Notes under the pieces: model-generated
What the model saw: only the letters and a program-made list of their open reading frames with translations
Told to the model about the DNA's origin: nothing
Databases searched by the model: none
Assembly (NCBI GenBank): GCA_030374765.1
Contig: JARGXX010000096.1
Span: 62,001-126,000, forward strand
DNA from: Agarophyton chilense
Lineage: Eukaryota; Rhodophyta; Florideophyceae; Gracilariales; Gracilariaceae
Direction of reading: 5' to 3'
Length of the DNA stretch: 64,000 nt
Translations under genes and position numbers: made by a program
Shown here: positions 43,190 to 54,071 of the stretch, piece after piece
Layout: each line of letters opens with the position of its first letter
Position numbering within the stretch: position 1 is the first letter of the stretch

Positions 43190-43683
43190 CGTCGCCATCA
43201 CCAAGTAAAGGGGTACCGTGTGTTCGGCTCTAATTGTGACTGCCTTTGCAGGATTACTACTCCCTTTGGAGGGTGTCCGCATTGCCTTCGGTTCAGTTAT
43301 CTCACCAGCATCTCTTAAGGAGTTATTCTTACTACTGTCTGTGTGTTTTCCTGTTTTTTTATTCCTATATTTTACTGTGTGTTACAGGTTTCTTCTCTGC
43401 CCTATTATTGGGTTGTTTCTTGGTTTCTTATTATTTTTAACACTCTGTTGAAGTGTACTCCTTTACTTATTCTCTTATTCCCCCCGTTGCAAGGGATATC
43501 AGCATTTCTATCGTACACTATATACTCGTTTCTATCCCCACTTTCGTGGTATATCCTGAAGTCTCGGTGGAGTTACACCCACAGATAGGAGATACGGAAG
43601 GCTTTACGCTGATTTCTCTTAAAAAGGGAACAACGCTTCGAACACCTTGAGTGTCTTTTCCCCTCGCAGGGTATTGCACTACA
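43190..43683 (+). repeat. Diverged LTR remnant abutting the transposase
   Basis: The end (TTTTCCCC, then TATTG, then ACTACA) parallels the solo LTR end (TTTTCCCC, CATTG, CCTACA), and TCCCCACTTTCGTGGT at about 43537 parallels 42664. The 5' limit is uncertain. It cuts off the last codons of the Harbinger transposase. Confidence 0.55.
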
Positions 43684-44422
43684 CACGCGGAATAACTCCT
43701 ATCTCAGAAGAGTCCGGCACATTCTGAGATAACTTCAGTAAAAACCGGTAGTTTCCTCTGCAAAATGCGGAATCAACTACACAAGTTCCGCGGGTCTTCT
43801 CATACACTTCCTTTAGTTTGCTGTATAAAGATCTCCATTCGGAAATAGCGGAGTCATGCATGCTCCCATGTTTGCTGATAGCGCACGAGATTAGTAGTCC
43901 TTCTGGGGAAAAGACAAGCACATTTGTAACATAATGTTCGTGCTGCCATCCATTGTAAAACATGTTCTGAATCATGGAATTAGAGCTTTGTTGCAAGTAA
44001 AGTTTCAAACCTTCTGCAACGGTGAAAACGTCTCCAAGAAGCGAATACTGTCTCTTAAACGCTGCTTTAAACTGCTCAATCTTTGCTACATCAGACATTG
44101 CTATTCTTGCAGCTTTATCTACGGATAAGGTTTTCAGTAATAGTCGCCTGCCAAATCGAAGAAAGTTTGAAGCCACAGTCCTAGTTATGCCAAACAAAAT
44201 ACATAAAACAGCGATGGATTCTCTGGACCGATACCAGCACAAAGTCAGTGCCAAACAGTGCGTGCCAGTAAGAACCCGAGGTCGCTCTTGTCGCTTTTGC
44301 CGCCAAGGGATGCAACTTATCATATAATACTTGCTGTAAGGAGTGTAGTAATTGAAGAAGTGTTCAAATTGTCCCAGAAAATGGCGAAATGCGGCATGAT
44401 CGAAACTGCAGAGAGTGATCAA
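43679..44422 (-). pseudogene. PIF/Harbinger transposase (DDE_Tnp_4 type), truncated
   Basis: A 247-codon frame reads FYNGWQHEHYVTNVLVF, ISKHGSMHDSAISEW (second catalytic Asp) and TCVVDSAFCRGNYRF (third acidic position), a strong match to Harbinger superfamily transposases. At the first catalytic position the pattern AEGLKLYLQQS has Glu where related proteins have Asp. The N-terminus of the usual protein is shortened and the C-terminus ends at IPRV against the LTR remnant. It converges on the Myb-like gene. Confidence 0.85.
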
Positions 44423-44879
44423 GGACTGGTCACATCCTGAACGAAAAATCGTTTCAAAAGCAGACGAAAAGAGATGCTGTAGCTTCTGTCACGTGATAAG
44501 GCGATCGAGCGGTTTTCTACTCTTATTAGTTATCTTTTGTTGAAAGGAAGGCGTTGTTCGTGCTCTTGAGTGATGGAGTAGGAATAAAAGTTTCACAGCC
44601 GTCATCGATGACCTGAGAAAACATTGGATTCACCGACGACGGCATCGGGGGCTCATTCTATAAGCTTTGTACCCCGCGATAGTGATGCATATGCAATTTG
44701 TGCGCTTGGCTTTTCTGTGCGAGTGCCTATTTTACTACACATGAACAGATTGCCGTTTATGTGTTTGTGTACCGACACAATTTGTGCTTTTAGGAAGCTC
44801 CCATTATTGCATGTTGAAGATAATAGATTAAAAAACCCCGGCATCAACATGTACGCGCTGTTGCAGCTCTACATAGCCA

Positions 44880-47525
44880 ATGAACGTTCACTGTCCATGA
44901 CCAAAGCATGCACACGGCACGCGCACAGTATCATGCCGTGCATCGGCATTTCCGTTAGCAGCGCTCGTCCTTGATCCAATGAAGGCTGTCACGGCCATCT
45001 GCCACGGCTGCGCGCTCGCACTGCGGAGCGCGTCGCAGTGCGCCGTGCGCAGCCCGTCCCCGCCGGCCGTGTAGACACCCGACCACATCGCGCTATGCGA
45101 CGGCGCACTCAGCCGGCGGCAGACGTGCCCGCCGCCACTGCCGGCTCCCGGAGCGCCGAGAAACGCCTGCAGCTCAGCTGTGCGCAGGCGTTATCGTTTC
45201 CCGCCACATCCCCAAATCACCGCCCAACCACCGGCGTCTAACAACCGCCGTTACTTTCATCCCTCCACCATCGTCATTGCCTCATATCGCCTAGCCATTC
45301 ACCGCACACGGCCGCAAGTTGCGGATGTGTCGTTTGCTGCTGCTTATTCGATTGCTGCGTTTGTCTTGGACAGTGAAGTACAATCAATTGGTTATGTCGC
45401 TCTCGCCCACAAAGCCAAAATTCCTTTCATATCCAGCGTCTGTTCACGTTTGTAGTAACTGGTGTACAAGTAATTGCGCGCCAGGTAGAGGTCCAAAGCC
45501 GGCAACAGCCCAATTCGTAACAGAAATAAAGTTTGATGGAATCTGATGACCAAAACTGTAGTTTGTTCACAACTCTTCTGTGTAAATATGGGAACGATAC
45601 AGAACCAAAGTAGTCGAGACTAGCCTTTGTGCGCAGAGGAGAATTCTCACGCTGGCCAGTCGAATAGCACTGACCAGACCTGCTTGCAGGTGGCAATCAG
45701 TCCTACATCTAGCGATGGTACACTTCACTACTCTGCGGAAAACTGATTCGCACCATACCGGTGCAAAAACGACTAGTAGCGAGGCTTTGAATGATACTCG
45801 TTTGGGTCAAAAACAATGAGGCATTGAGAAAATATTGGTATAGGATGGGAGTAGGTTAGCAGAGAATGGGATAGGGAAGGGGAAGTTTTGTGCTATTTCG
45901 AGTGTGCAGAATTGAGTCGAGTCCATTATTGCAATCCACATTGATTTCTTTCGGAGCGGAGCTTGGAAAAATGCCCAATACGTCGTTACAACGAAAAAAA
46001 GCACTGCAGAGAATATGCCAATATCAGGACCACCAAAGCCGCGTATTCAAAAGAGAAACTACAGAAAGGCGGGAAAAACGAGTTAGCACTAATCCAGCAC
46101 ACTGCGTCCCGGCCACGGCTTTGACGACGGCCGGATGTTTACAATCGTCGTGAGTAAATTTACCACCATGATGTTGATATATCCACAAGAGCGAATATTC
46201 TAACTTGTCTAAGATCTTTTGTCACACGGGTACGCTCTAACCTTTAAGTGTAAAAAATTCTCAGCTCATCTCTGATCAGTGTAAATGAGTCGATCATCAT
46301 AAGAGTGTCCACACCACCTCTTGTGATAGGAACCGAGTTCAGTTTGTACACTATTCTGTTAAACATGCTCAATATGGCTTCTTCCAAAATTGTCTAATGG
46401 CGTTGCTGCTGTACCGGTCGTGGAATTTTCGGGACAGATTGCTGATGCCAGATGGGAATGGGGTGGCTAATTCCAGGGGAGCTTGGATGAAGCTGCCCTA
46501 AATGTGGGAAATCAACATAGCATCCATGCCGCCGTTTTGGACACATAATCATGATTCAAAACAGTGGCCTCCTTCGTCCGCAGCAAGTGCCCACAAGGTG
46601 TACGCTCAGCACGAAGGCGACACCGTTACCTTCCGCAGCGTCCACGCGCAATATGAAGAGCCACAGTCCATTCTGAAGCTGGTGTCCTGAAACAAGTCCA
46701 AAGGGCGCGCAGAAGCTCGTCATTTCCCTCATCTTATATAACTGTCACTTATAGATCTCGCGGAGAACACTTTCGTTTTCTTTGTCTACATGCTCATCGG
46801 ATATCGCCATTGCTTTGTTCATAAAGGCTTTCATAGAGTTTAATCAAGACATATTTGTTTGACATTCATTATAGACAAAACAGTAGTTAGAACACGAACA
46901 AAAATCTGATGACTTCAAGAGTTCCATTAAGAACTCATCTTAGTATCCCAAAAAGCGATATAGCTGAACAGCAACTCTATTCAGAGAGTGCCCCGAATAT
47001 GCTTTACATCTGCTTCACCCACTCCGACCGCACACAACTCGTTTCGCAGTAGCATAGTAAAGCTGGTAACTGAAAAGGGTCTGTGCTGAATAAGAGAACC
47101 TGCATTCGTATTCTTCAGGGTTGCAAAACAATTAACCATGATATGGTCCCCTCAGACAAAGCCAAGACAGCATGGCCACAAATGGATCCTTGATTAGTGA
47201 ATATTGCAAAGAGTGACTTCCAACTTACTTCTGAATTCTGTTAAACCGTTCCTTAGTAGAATTTTTCTTGGCAGCAGGAATTGTGATAGTAACCTAGTTG
47301 TTCGTTGTTGAAACATGCTGGTATGAAAGCTTCAGAACCTCGTCATACCCAAACCCGAGATTAGGATCTACAACCAAAATGGAATGTAGTAGTATCTTCA
47401 GACTTCGGTGAAAGGCTTCCACAAAACCAAAATCGGTCAGAGACATCGCACACCGATCTGCAGGTAAGTGGAAGTGCTCTTAGTTTAATTAAGCCTTATC
47501 GCGCAAGAGTAACTCGATAAACCTT
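44880..47525. other. Unassigned region with GC-rich island
   Basis: 44985-45250 is GC-rich with two perfect inverted repeats: GCACTGCG/CGCAGTGC (45018-45041) and AACGCCTGC/GCAGGCGTT (45162-45192). A 91-codon + frame at 45180-45455 is unrecognised. From 45460 to 47525 I see no gene or repeat. Confidence 0.35.
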
Positions 47526-48257
47526 TCAGAAGCGGCTAAGATCTTCATTATTGATCAAGGGATTGCCTTTGCATCCGTCCCTGGGATTGGGGTTCCATGA
47601 TGATGCGTGTCCATAACTGAGATAAACATATCGCGGTCCCTGGCCAAGGGAAAAATCAGATTTGTATCCCGGCTGGTCTTGCTGTTGGTAGTTGCAGTTC
47701 TGTGCGATAAGATTGATAACAAGAATCAAACTTGAGGTACTCACCTCGTTTGGGTAATTTGCTGCGTTTTGTTCGGCAAAAACATGAAGCAACCGCTCCG
47801 CTTTTTCGGTGCTTTCTTGGGTATATATTCTGTTTGCAACCTGGAGTCGATCTCCAAGCGGAGCAGAAGCTGTGAAAGACTTGCATGAGTTTCTTGGTGC
47901 AGCTCTTCGGCGTTTGCCATACCATTCATTAATTATTGGCTCATCCTTTTTTGTAGTGCTTGATTGACGAAATGAGGAAGAGGAAAGGGCTGGGGAGCCA
48001 CAGGGCAAATTCCCGTGTTCTAAAGAAGGGCATGATGTCAAGTAGTGGCCAAGATGTTCGACAACAGGTTAACTTTACCTTTTTGAAAGAACCCCATATC
48101 TAAGAAGCGACAGAGTTGGGTCAGGAACCAAGACGAATTGATCAAGAATAACTCGTAATCTATTCCACGTTATGCTTGTTGGCGCTGATAGGACACATTC
48201 AGGGTACACATATTCAGCCCCGGTTTCTGAAAGTGATTGTCCCCAATAAAAATCCAT
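47526..48257 (-). CDS. Possible split host gene, unknown function
   Basis: Two minus-strand frames in the same phase: 48257-48075 (ATG, about 60 codons) and 48041-47526 (about 170 codons). A GTAAAG donor-like and CTTCTTTAG acceptor-like pair lie between them, but removing that 59-bp segment does not keep the frame, so their connection is unproven. Inside the second frame a 45-bp stretch (47700-47744) starts GTGAGT and ends CACAG after a TC-rich tract, like a short intron, and its length is a multiple of three. No family is recognised. It could be chance. Confidence 0.25.
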
Positions 48258-48309
48258 TAAGACGAATTTGACAGGGCGAGATCAAGGTAGGTCTCTCCTA
48301 ACAACCTCA

Positions 48310-48680
48310 CATTGACGTCGAATGTTCATATTGAACGTTCACCATCTCAATTGATCATACTAGACGTTCACCGATAACATTCAGAACGACATTTTTCGCG
48401 AGTGGACGTTCACGGTAATCGTCGCAGACCATTTTCATAGAGAGTGAACGCACACGGTGAATGTTCACCATCTCGGTTTTTGATAGTGATCGTTTACTGC
48501 AAACATTCAGCTTGACGGTTATCACAGTGCAAATTGAAGATAATCTTCGCCTACCATTCCTTTAGACAGAAACAATCAACTTCAACGCTTACCGTCGTGC
48601 CTATCATCTTCAATTACAGTAAACATTCATCGTGAACTTTTAGTATCTCTGTTCTCTAAAGAGGACGTTTGAACCAACGT
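48310..48680. repeat. Degenerate array of GTTCAC / GTGAAC motifs
   Basis: Copies of ACGTTCACC-like sequence recur roughly every 40-45 bp (for example near 48336, 48370, 48408, 48460), with reverse-complement GTGAAC copies (48440) and the related AACATTCA (48378, 48503, 48625). There is no gene. The pattern looks like a decayed tandem repeat or a cluster of binding sites. Confidence 0.5.
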
Positions 48681-48765
48681 TATAATTGATCAAATTTAAA
48701 TTCCCACTCAAACCGGTTATCCGAGAGAAATAGCTTAGAGGGGGGTCCAATTTAAGATGGGAAGC

Positions 48766-48997
48766 TGTGCGCAGCTCGCAGATGAGTCTGGCGAAAGAGT
48801 TGAAATTCCAATGCATCAGTTCAGCAGCAGAGGTGCTCTGATGAGGCTTTTATGTAGTGTTATGCAGCCTAAACAGGCTGCAAATAAAGCACCGTGAGGC
48901 TAATTGAGCAATACCCAAAAGTAGCAACTACCTAACTGGGTCTACAGTTTTTTGAGTCTGAATCCAGACTTTGGATGAGGCATATGTTCTCATCACA
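48766..48997 (-). repeat. Gypsy-C 3' LTR
   Basis: In element orientation TGTGATGAGAAC to GCTGCGCACA, 232 bp. Confidence 0.93.
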
Positions 48998-49089
48998 CTC
49001 CTCTCTTTCAGAGAGAAAGTTTCTTGCGTGCCATGGTAGCAAGGGTCGGTGGGGTGTTCTTGCGTTGCAACAAACGTTTTAGCATCACT

Positions 49090-52000
49090 GGAACGTCTTC
49101 CTAGATTCTTTCCAGTGGTTCCAAAGTGTCTTCATTGTAAAAAGTCCTTTCCAACGCACCAGTACTTCGAGTCCTTCTGTGGTGTCGACAAGCTTCATTT
49201 ATCGCGAAACGGGCATTCCTGTTTCGGAGGAGAGAACATGGGGCATGATGGCTTCTGAATCTAGAGACTTATCGTGGTAGAACTTCAATCGGGTGCCATG
49301 AATGTCTTCTTTGGCACCATTGCGTAGATCCTGTGTTTTAAAGACATACTCTTACAGAACCTTGATTATTCTTCGTGGGCCTCTCCAACGTAGGACCAGT
49401 TTCTCACCTGCCTGAAGGTCTCTTCTGGCGACAAGGAAAAAATCTCCTACGTCAAAATGAGGGAGCGTGCCATTCGAAGAGCGCAGACGTGATTGTTTCC
49501 GGTTATCTTGTAGTTTGGCGTGTACAAAAGGGTGTAACTGTGCCATAGTACTCTTCAAAGATTGAATGTTGATGGTACGTTCGCGTTATACGTCTGATAG
49601 AGTTATTGGTTTGTGAGTGGAGGTGCGAAGGAATTTTGAAATCGGGAAACTGGGTTGCATTCCAAGGAATGCGGTGACGGGCGTACCATTTCCTCTGTGC
49701 GTTGATGGTGAGTTGTTGAGGGCGCTTTGTACAATTGGCAAAAGGTCCGGCCATTCTTTGAAATTCATTTGCAGTTCGGAGACGATCGCGCGAAAAGTAC
49801 GCAATACATCTTTGCCCAGTCTTTCTACAGCACCATTACTCCATGATGTGTAAGGTAGAGTGAAGTGGTGAGAGACATTGAGTGCCTTGGAGACCAAGCG
49901 AATAGTCTCGTTGAAAAAGTGGGTGGGACCATCGGAGAGAAATCCGTTCGGCACTGCAAAAGCAGCGCACCAGTCGATGATTGAGAGAGCAGCGTTTTCC
50001 GCGGCTGTGTTGGGGAAGGCGAATAACCATGTACAGTCTGAATGGTCATCCCGAAGCATCAGGACGTGCTTCTCTCCAGTGCCGCTTGGTCCGATTTTTA
50101 GATAATCAAACTGTAAGAGATCGTTCGCAGCGGTTCCATGTGGTGCGGGTCCGAAAGGCCGAGGTACCTTCTCGCCGCCCAGAGTGGAGATACAGTGTAT
50201 GCAGGACTGCGAAGATGTGCGGACATCCTGGGACACTGTGTTCCATAAAAAAATGCTTCTGTAGTACTTTCAAAGTGGCGTGTTGACCTCTATGGCCCGA
50301 AGGTCCAGTGTGCGCTATGATACAGAGGCGCAAGTGGAGGTCGTTGGATTGATCGGGGATCCAAAAGGCATTCTTGGTCGTTTTCCACACTCCGTCTTGA
50401 AGAACCACGTGGTTTGGTCGCGTTGAGCGGTGTTCGTTTTGCTGTGTTGCAATTTCTGTGATTGCAGACCATTCAAAGTCAGAGGCGGAACTGGAAGGGA
50501 GGGCTGGAACTTGAACAATGCGCCGTACTGAGGGTGGCGCTGACCATCTAGTCAGTAGATCAGCCCACACGTTGTCTGGTCCTTTGATGTAGAAGCAATT
50601 GTAGGGGTAGGAGCTCAATCGAACAGCTCAGCGCAATACTTTCCAGGTAGAAGATTGGCTGAGATCTGGGATTATTGAGAGCGGATCGAAAATGAACACG
50701 AGGTTGTTATGGTCGGTGAATAGGTCGAAACCGGAGGGGGTAGCCACCAGCCAGTGCATTCGCTGCAGTGTGGACAGAATTGCGTATCCTTCCTTCTCGA
50801 GCACGGACCAGCTGAGCTGTGTATTGTTGAATTGCCCAAAGCAGAAATCTAGTGGGCTGTGGCGCTGGTCCCTTTGTGGTTTCTTGAGTTCCTTTGGTTG
50901 AATTTGTGTGATGATACCAGACCATACTGTATCCGAGGCGTCTGTGTACACGGAAAGGCGTTGGTTTTCGTCACGATGAGAAAGGGTGATTAGATGTGCT
51001 AGGACATCTTTGCAATTCTTGAATGCTTGTGCGTGTTCCTCGTTCCATCCTACAGTTGTTAGGCTGATTCTGGCAGCGGCGGACTTTGTTCGTTTGCTTG
51101 AAGCCTTGTGTACCGTCTCCATGAGGTCGTGAAGAGAGGTGCCAAGGTTGGTAAGGTCTGAGACTCCCGTCTTCAGCCATTGCATGGCGCAGAATAATTG
51201 CTGCAGATGTGCTCAGTTGGTGGGTGGTTACATGTCTAGAAGACTATCGAGCTGGCGGGGGTCGTATCGAACTCCTGCGGCTGAGATGATTCTGCCACAC
51301 CACCTGATTTGCTTGGAGAACAAGATGCACTTCAGTGGGTGGAGGTAGATGAATCGCTTGGCACAGAACGAAAAAAGCTTTCGTATGCCCAACAGTAGAC
51401 CCTCGACGGTAGGACTGTGAAGAAGTATGTCGTCCAACCAGTACAGTATCCACTTCAAAAGGTTCTTGGGCAAGAGGCCTGCCAGCGCAGATTGCAGGTG
51501 AGTCGTCGCATTGGTTGTTCCGTGGAGAACTCTTGTTGGTGAGAATACGCCATCGGGGGTGATAAAGGACTGTAGTGCTTGGGAGTCCTTGTCGAGTGGG
51601 AGCTGCCAATAACCATGGGAAAGGTCAAAGGTAGCCAAGTATTGAGATCCAGCCAGTTTTGACAGCTCTTGTTCGACGTTCGGCATGGGGTACTGATGGC
51701 GAATGGTGTATATGTTGACAGGACGAAGGTCAACGGTGAATCGGAATCGAGCGGATCCGGGTTTCGGTACAATTAGCGGTGCACAAGTCCAGGGGGAGGT
51801 GGGATTGGGGTAGGCCATGCCAGATTCAACAAGGTCTGAGACAAACTTGTCTAGGAACTCGCACTGTTTCCGAGAGTAGTTTCGAAAACGCACGCGGACT
51901 GGTTGCGCTTCTGTCCTGAGTTCAATTTTCAGAGGTGTGATGTCGGCCGCTGGTCCCGAAGATAGCGACGTGCGGAAAATATTGAGATGAGAGTCTACAA

Positions 52001-53045
52001 TCTCTCTCAGTTCTTGGGCGTGATTGTCTTGCATGCCATTCTTTAATGCGTTTTCTATCATTTCGTCAGTTCCCTTGCGAATGGCGTCATGTTGGTCTGT
52101 GTCGATTGGGACGAGGAGTGAAGGGTCGGGAAATGGGTCTTTTGCGTTTCTTGCATCGTTTTAGTTGACGCGAGGACGGTCTGGTGGAGGCGGAGACTGA
52201 GTAGGAAGCGCGGTAGCTTCGCTGGTTCGGTTGACGCGTGCCGTCATGAGTCTGCTGACGTGCCCTCCCGTGTTGGCCATGGTGAGATTTCCCACTGAGG
52301 AACAGTCTGCGCCTTGCAGAGCAAAACGATTCTTGTCGAGAAGCGTGTGAGTGTCCACCTTGAGGTGTAGAAGGACTGGGCGACAAATGAGCAAATCCTC
52401 ACAGGCCAGCTCGTCGTCGGCGACAAGGTAGGTAATGTTTGCAAGAGCGAGATTTCCAGAGGATAGTTGAAAGATCGTGCGTGGGGCAATCCAAGTCCTG
52501 GAAAACAAGAATGTCTGTGGGTCGGTGCCCTTCTTGAGGGCGACAGCAAGCTTAACTGGCTTGATTGAAGAAATTTTCCCTATGCCTTTGAGTGCAGCAC
52601 GTTCTGCTAGGAGGGGAGAAACGATGCTGTCGTCGCTACCATCATCACATCTTCCTGTAGCCTCCATGGACGTCTGGCCGTCAGAGACGGTGATGCTGCA
52701 TGCTGGAAAGCGCTCGAATGTCGCGGGCTGGAGTCGCGCTACGGTTGCGCCAGTTCCAGATGAAGCAGAGCCGTTCTCCTTCTTCTGGGATCTAGTAGAT
52801 TTCGCAGGCCCACCTGCAGATTTGAGAGCGGCAAGGGCTGCTTTAAGATCCTTCTTCTCGTCTGCGTTCGTTCGTGGACAGTCGTCAATCCAGTGGTACT
52901 GGTCTTCTGCTTTGCACGGTGGGTGGGGGCAGGGGAAGGGTGGGCGCCTGGAACGCGGTTTCGCTGTGTGTTGCTGGTCTGAAAGGCTTCGTGCACTGGT
53001 TCTGCGTGAGTCTGTGCTTCGCGAATACTTGTTCTGTTGGGTTAA
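49090..53045 (-). pseudogene. Gypsy-C pol
   Basis: Same frame as gag to about 50236, then one shift. Zinc-knuckle-like CPHPPCKAEDQYHWIDDC near 52920; protease with RCDDGSDDSIVS near 52640, DDG rather than DTG; reverse transcriptase with FTVDLRPVN, ATFDLSHGYWQLP (motif A Asp present) and YWLDDILLHS near 51440; RNase H with VYTDASDTVW and FTDHNN; integrase with HTGPSGHRGQH, Asp in QFDYLKIG, Asp in SDGPTHF, Glu in AVERLGKD; then a GPRRI motif and a chromodomain-like LVRWKGL near 49150. In-frame stops occur at 52161, 51228, 51213, 50628, 49586 and in the chromodomain end. The gag-pol frame is otherwise continuous, with no overlap-type junction. Confidence 0.92.
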
Positions 53046-53831
53046 TTACTTTCTGGGCCTGGAGTTTCGTTGTCTCGAAACTGGGCCGTTGTCGACAATT
53101 TGAAATGCTTCGGCTACAAACTTTACATGCGCCATGAAGCCCTTGAAGTCCTTCTTAAAGTGCGCATATGTCAATTCCAGGTCTGTCTCGAGACGAGTCT
53201 TCAGTTGTTTGGGCTTGATGGCCGACACAATGTGGGCTACAGCCGTCTTGGGATTGTGCTTAGTTATCCAGCTTAGGCCATGTTTGCGCAGGATTGAAAC
53301 GTAAGAGATGAGCAGTTGTTTCGTTCTTGAACGAGAAGAGAGAACAGTCATGTCTATCTGAAAATCCTTCTCCATAATGGAGTCTAGCGCAACAAGCGTC
53401 ATCCCATCCTTGTCTTGTTCGGCTTCGGACTCCAAGTACTTCCTTAAAAGATCCTCTGTCAGCTTGGCAAGACTGTCTACACCTGAGATGTGTCCCAGTT
53501 CGACGGTTGATTCGAGCCATTCAGGGTCAATACAGTAGCTGAGGTTGACGGGTCGCACTGGTTCGGTGGTCGTCGAGTCGACGACTTCGAGTTGTAGGGC
53601 TCGCGCGGTGACTTCCTTGCTTATACTGGTCGTACTGTCGAAGGAAAAGCCTGGTGGAAGAAGGTTTTTGACGGGTTTGCCGTGGGTGGCTGATTGAGAA
53701 AGCAAAGGACGATGGCTGTGCAAGAGCGTGGCTCTCATCGTTTGATGCGTGGTGTGACACCGGTGTTGGCGATGACATGTTGTCGATTGAATGGGTTGGA
53801 GAGCTTCAACCGCAAATGCTAAAGCAGTGAT
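53046..53831 (-). pseudogene. Gypsy-C gag
   Basis: The frame is open from the 5' LTR edge; the first codon is GTG and a credible ATG comes about 30 codons later. About 260 residues, with a helical C-terminal half ending NSRPRK before TAA at 53046-53048; the same frame then continues into the zinc-knuckle region. The family role is capsid. The stop at 53046 may be a mutation or a readthrough site between gag and pol. Confidence 0.75.
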
Positions 53832-53834
53832 CAC

Positions 53835-54066
53835 TGTGCGCAGCTCGCAGATGAGTCTGGCGAAAGAGTTGAAAGTCCAATGCCTCAGTTCAGCAGCAGA
53901 GGTGCTCTGATGAGGCTTTTATGTAGTGTTATGCAGCCTAAACAGGCTGGAACTAAAGTAGCGTGAGCCTAATTGAGCAATACCTCGCAGTAGCAACTAC
54001 CTAACTGGGTCTACAGTGTTTGGAGTCTGAATCCAGACTCTGGATGAGACCTATGTTCTCATCACA
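53835..54066 (-). repeat. Gypsy-C 5' LTR
   Basis: 232 bp, matches 48766-48997 with scattered differences. The sequence after it in element orientation is GTGATCACTGC; no TGG-type primer site is seen. Confidence 0.93.
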
Positions 54067-54071
54067 GAAGC

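Larger units (their letters stand above)
40259..44879. mobile_element. Composite PIF/Harbinger transposon with two genes
   Basis: Two convergent genes typical of Harbinger elements, a Myb/SANT-like protein (+) and a DDE transposase (-), lie between degenerate inverted ends. Matching inverted segments, in order: GGCTA (40260-40264 / 44874-44878), GTACATGT (40282-40289 / 44847-44854), CAACATG (40326-40332 / 44810-44816), TGGGAGCTTCCTA (40345-40357 / 44791-44803) and an ACATAAACG segment (about 40361 / 44754-44762). Order and spacing are conserved on both sides. A 3-bp target duplication was not identified, so outer limits are approximate. The element is dead and carries LTR insertions. Confidence 0.7.
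48766..54066 (-). mobile_element. Gypsy-C: complete, decayed Ty3/gypsy element
   Basis: 5,301 bp between 232-bp LTRs (48766-48997, 53835-54066), flanked by GAAGC at 48761-48765 and 54067-54071. Minus-strand order is gag, zinc knuckle, protease, reverse transcriptase, RNase H, integrase, chromodomain-like end. Multiple stops and one frame change make it inactive. The polypurine tract is AAAGAGAGGAG next to 48997. Confidence 0.95.
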
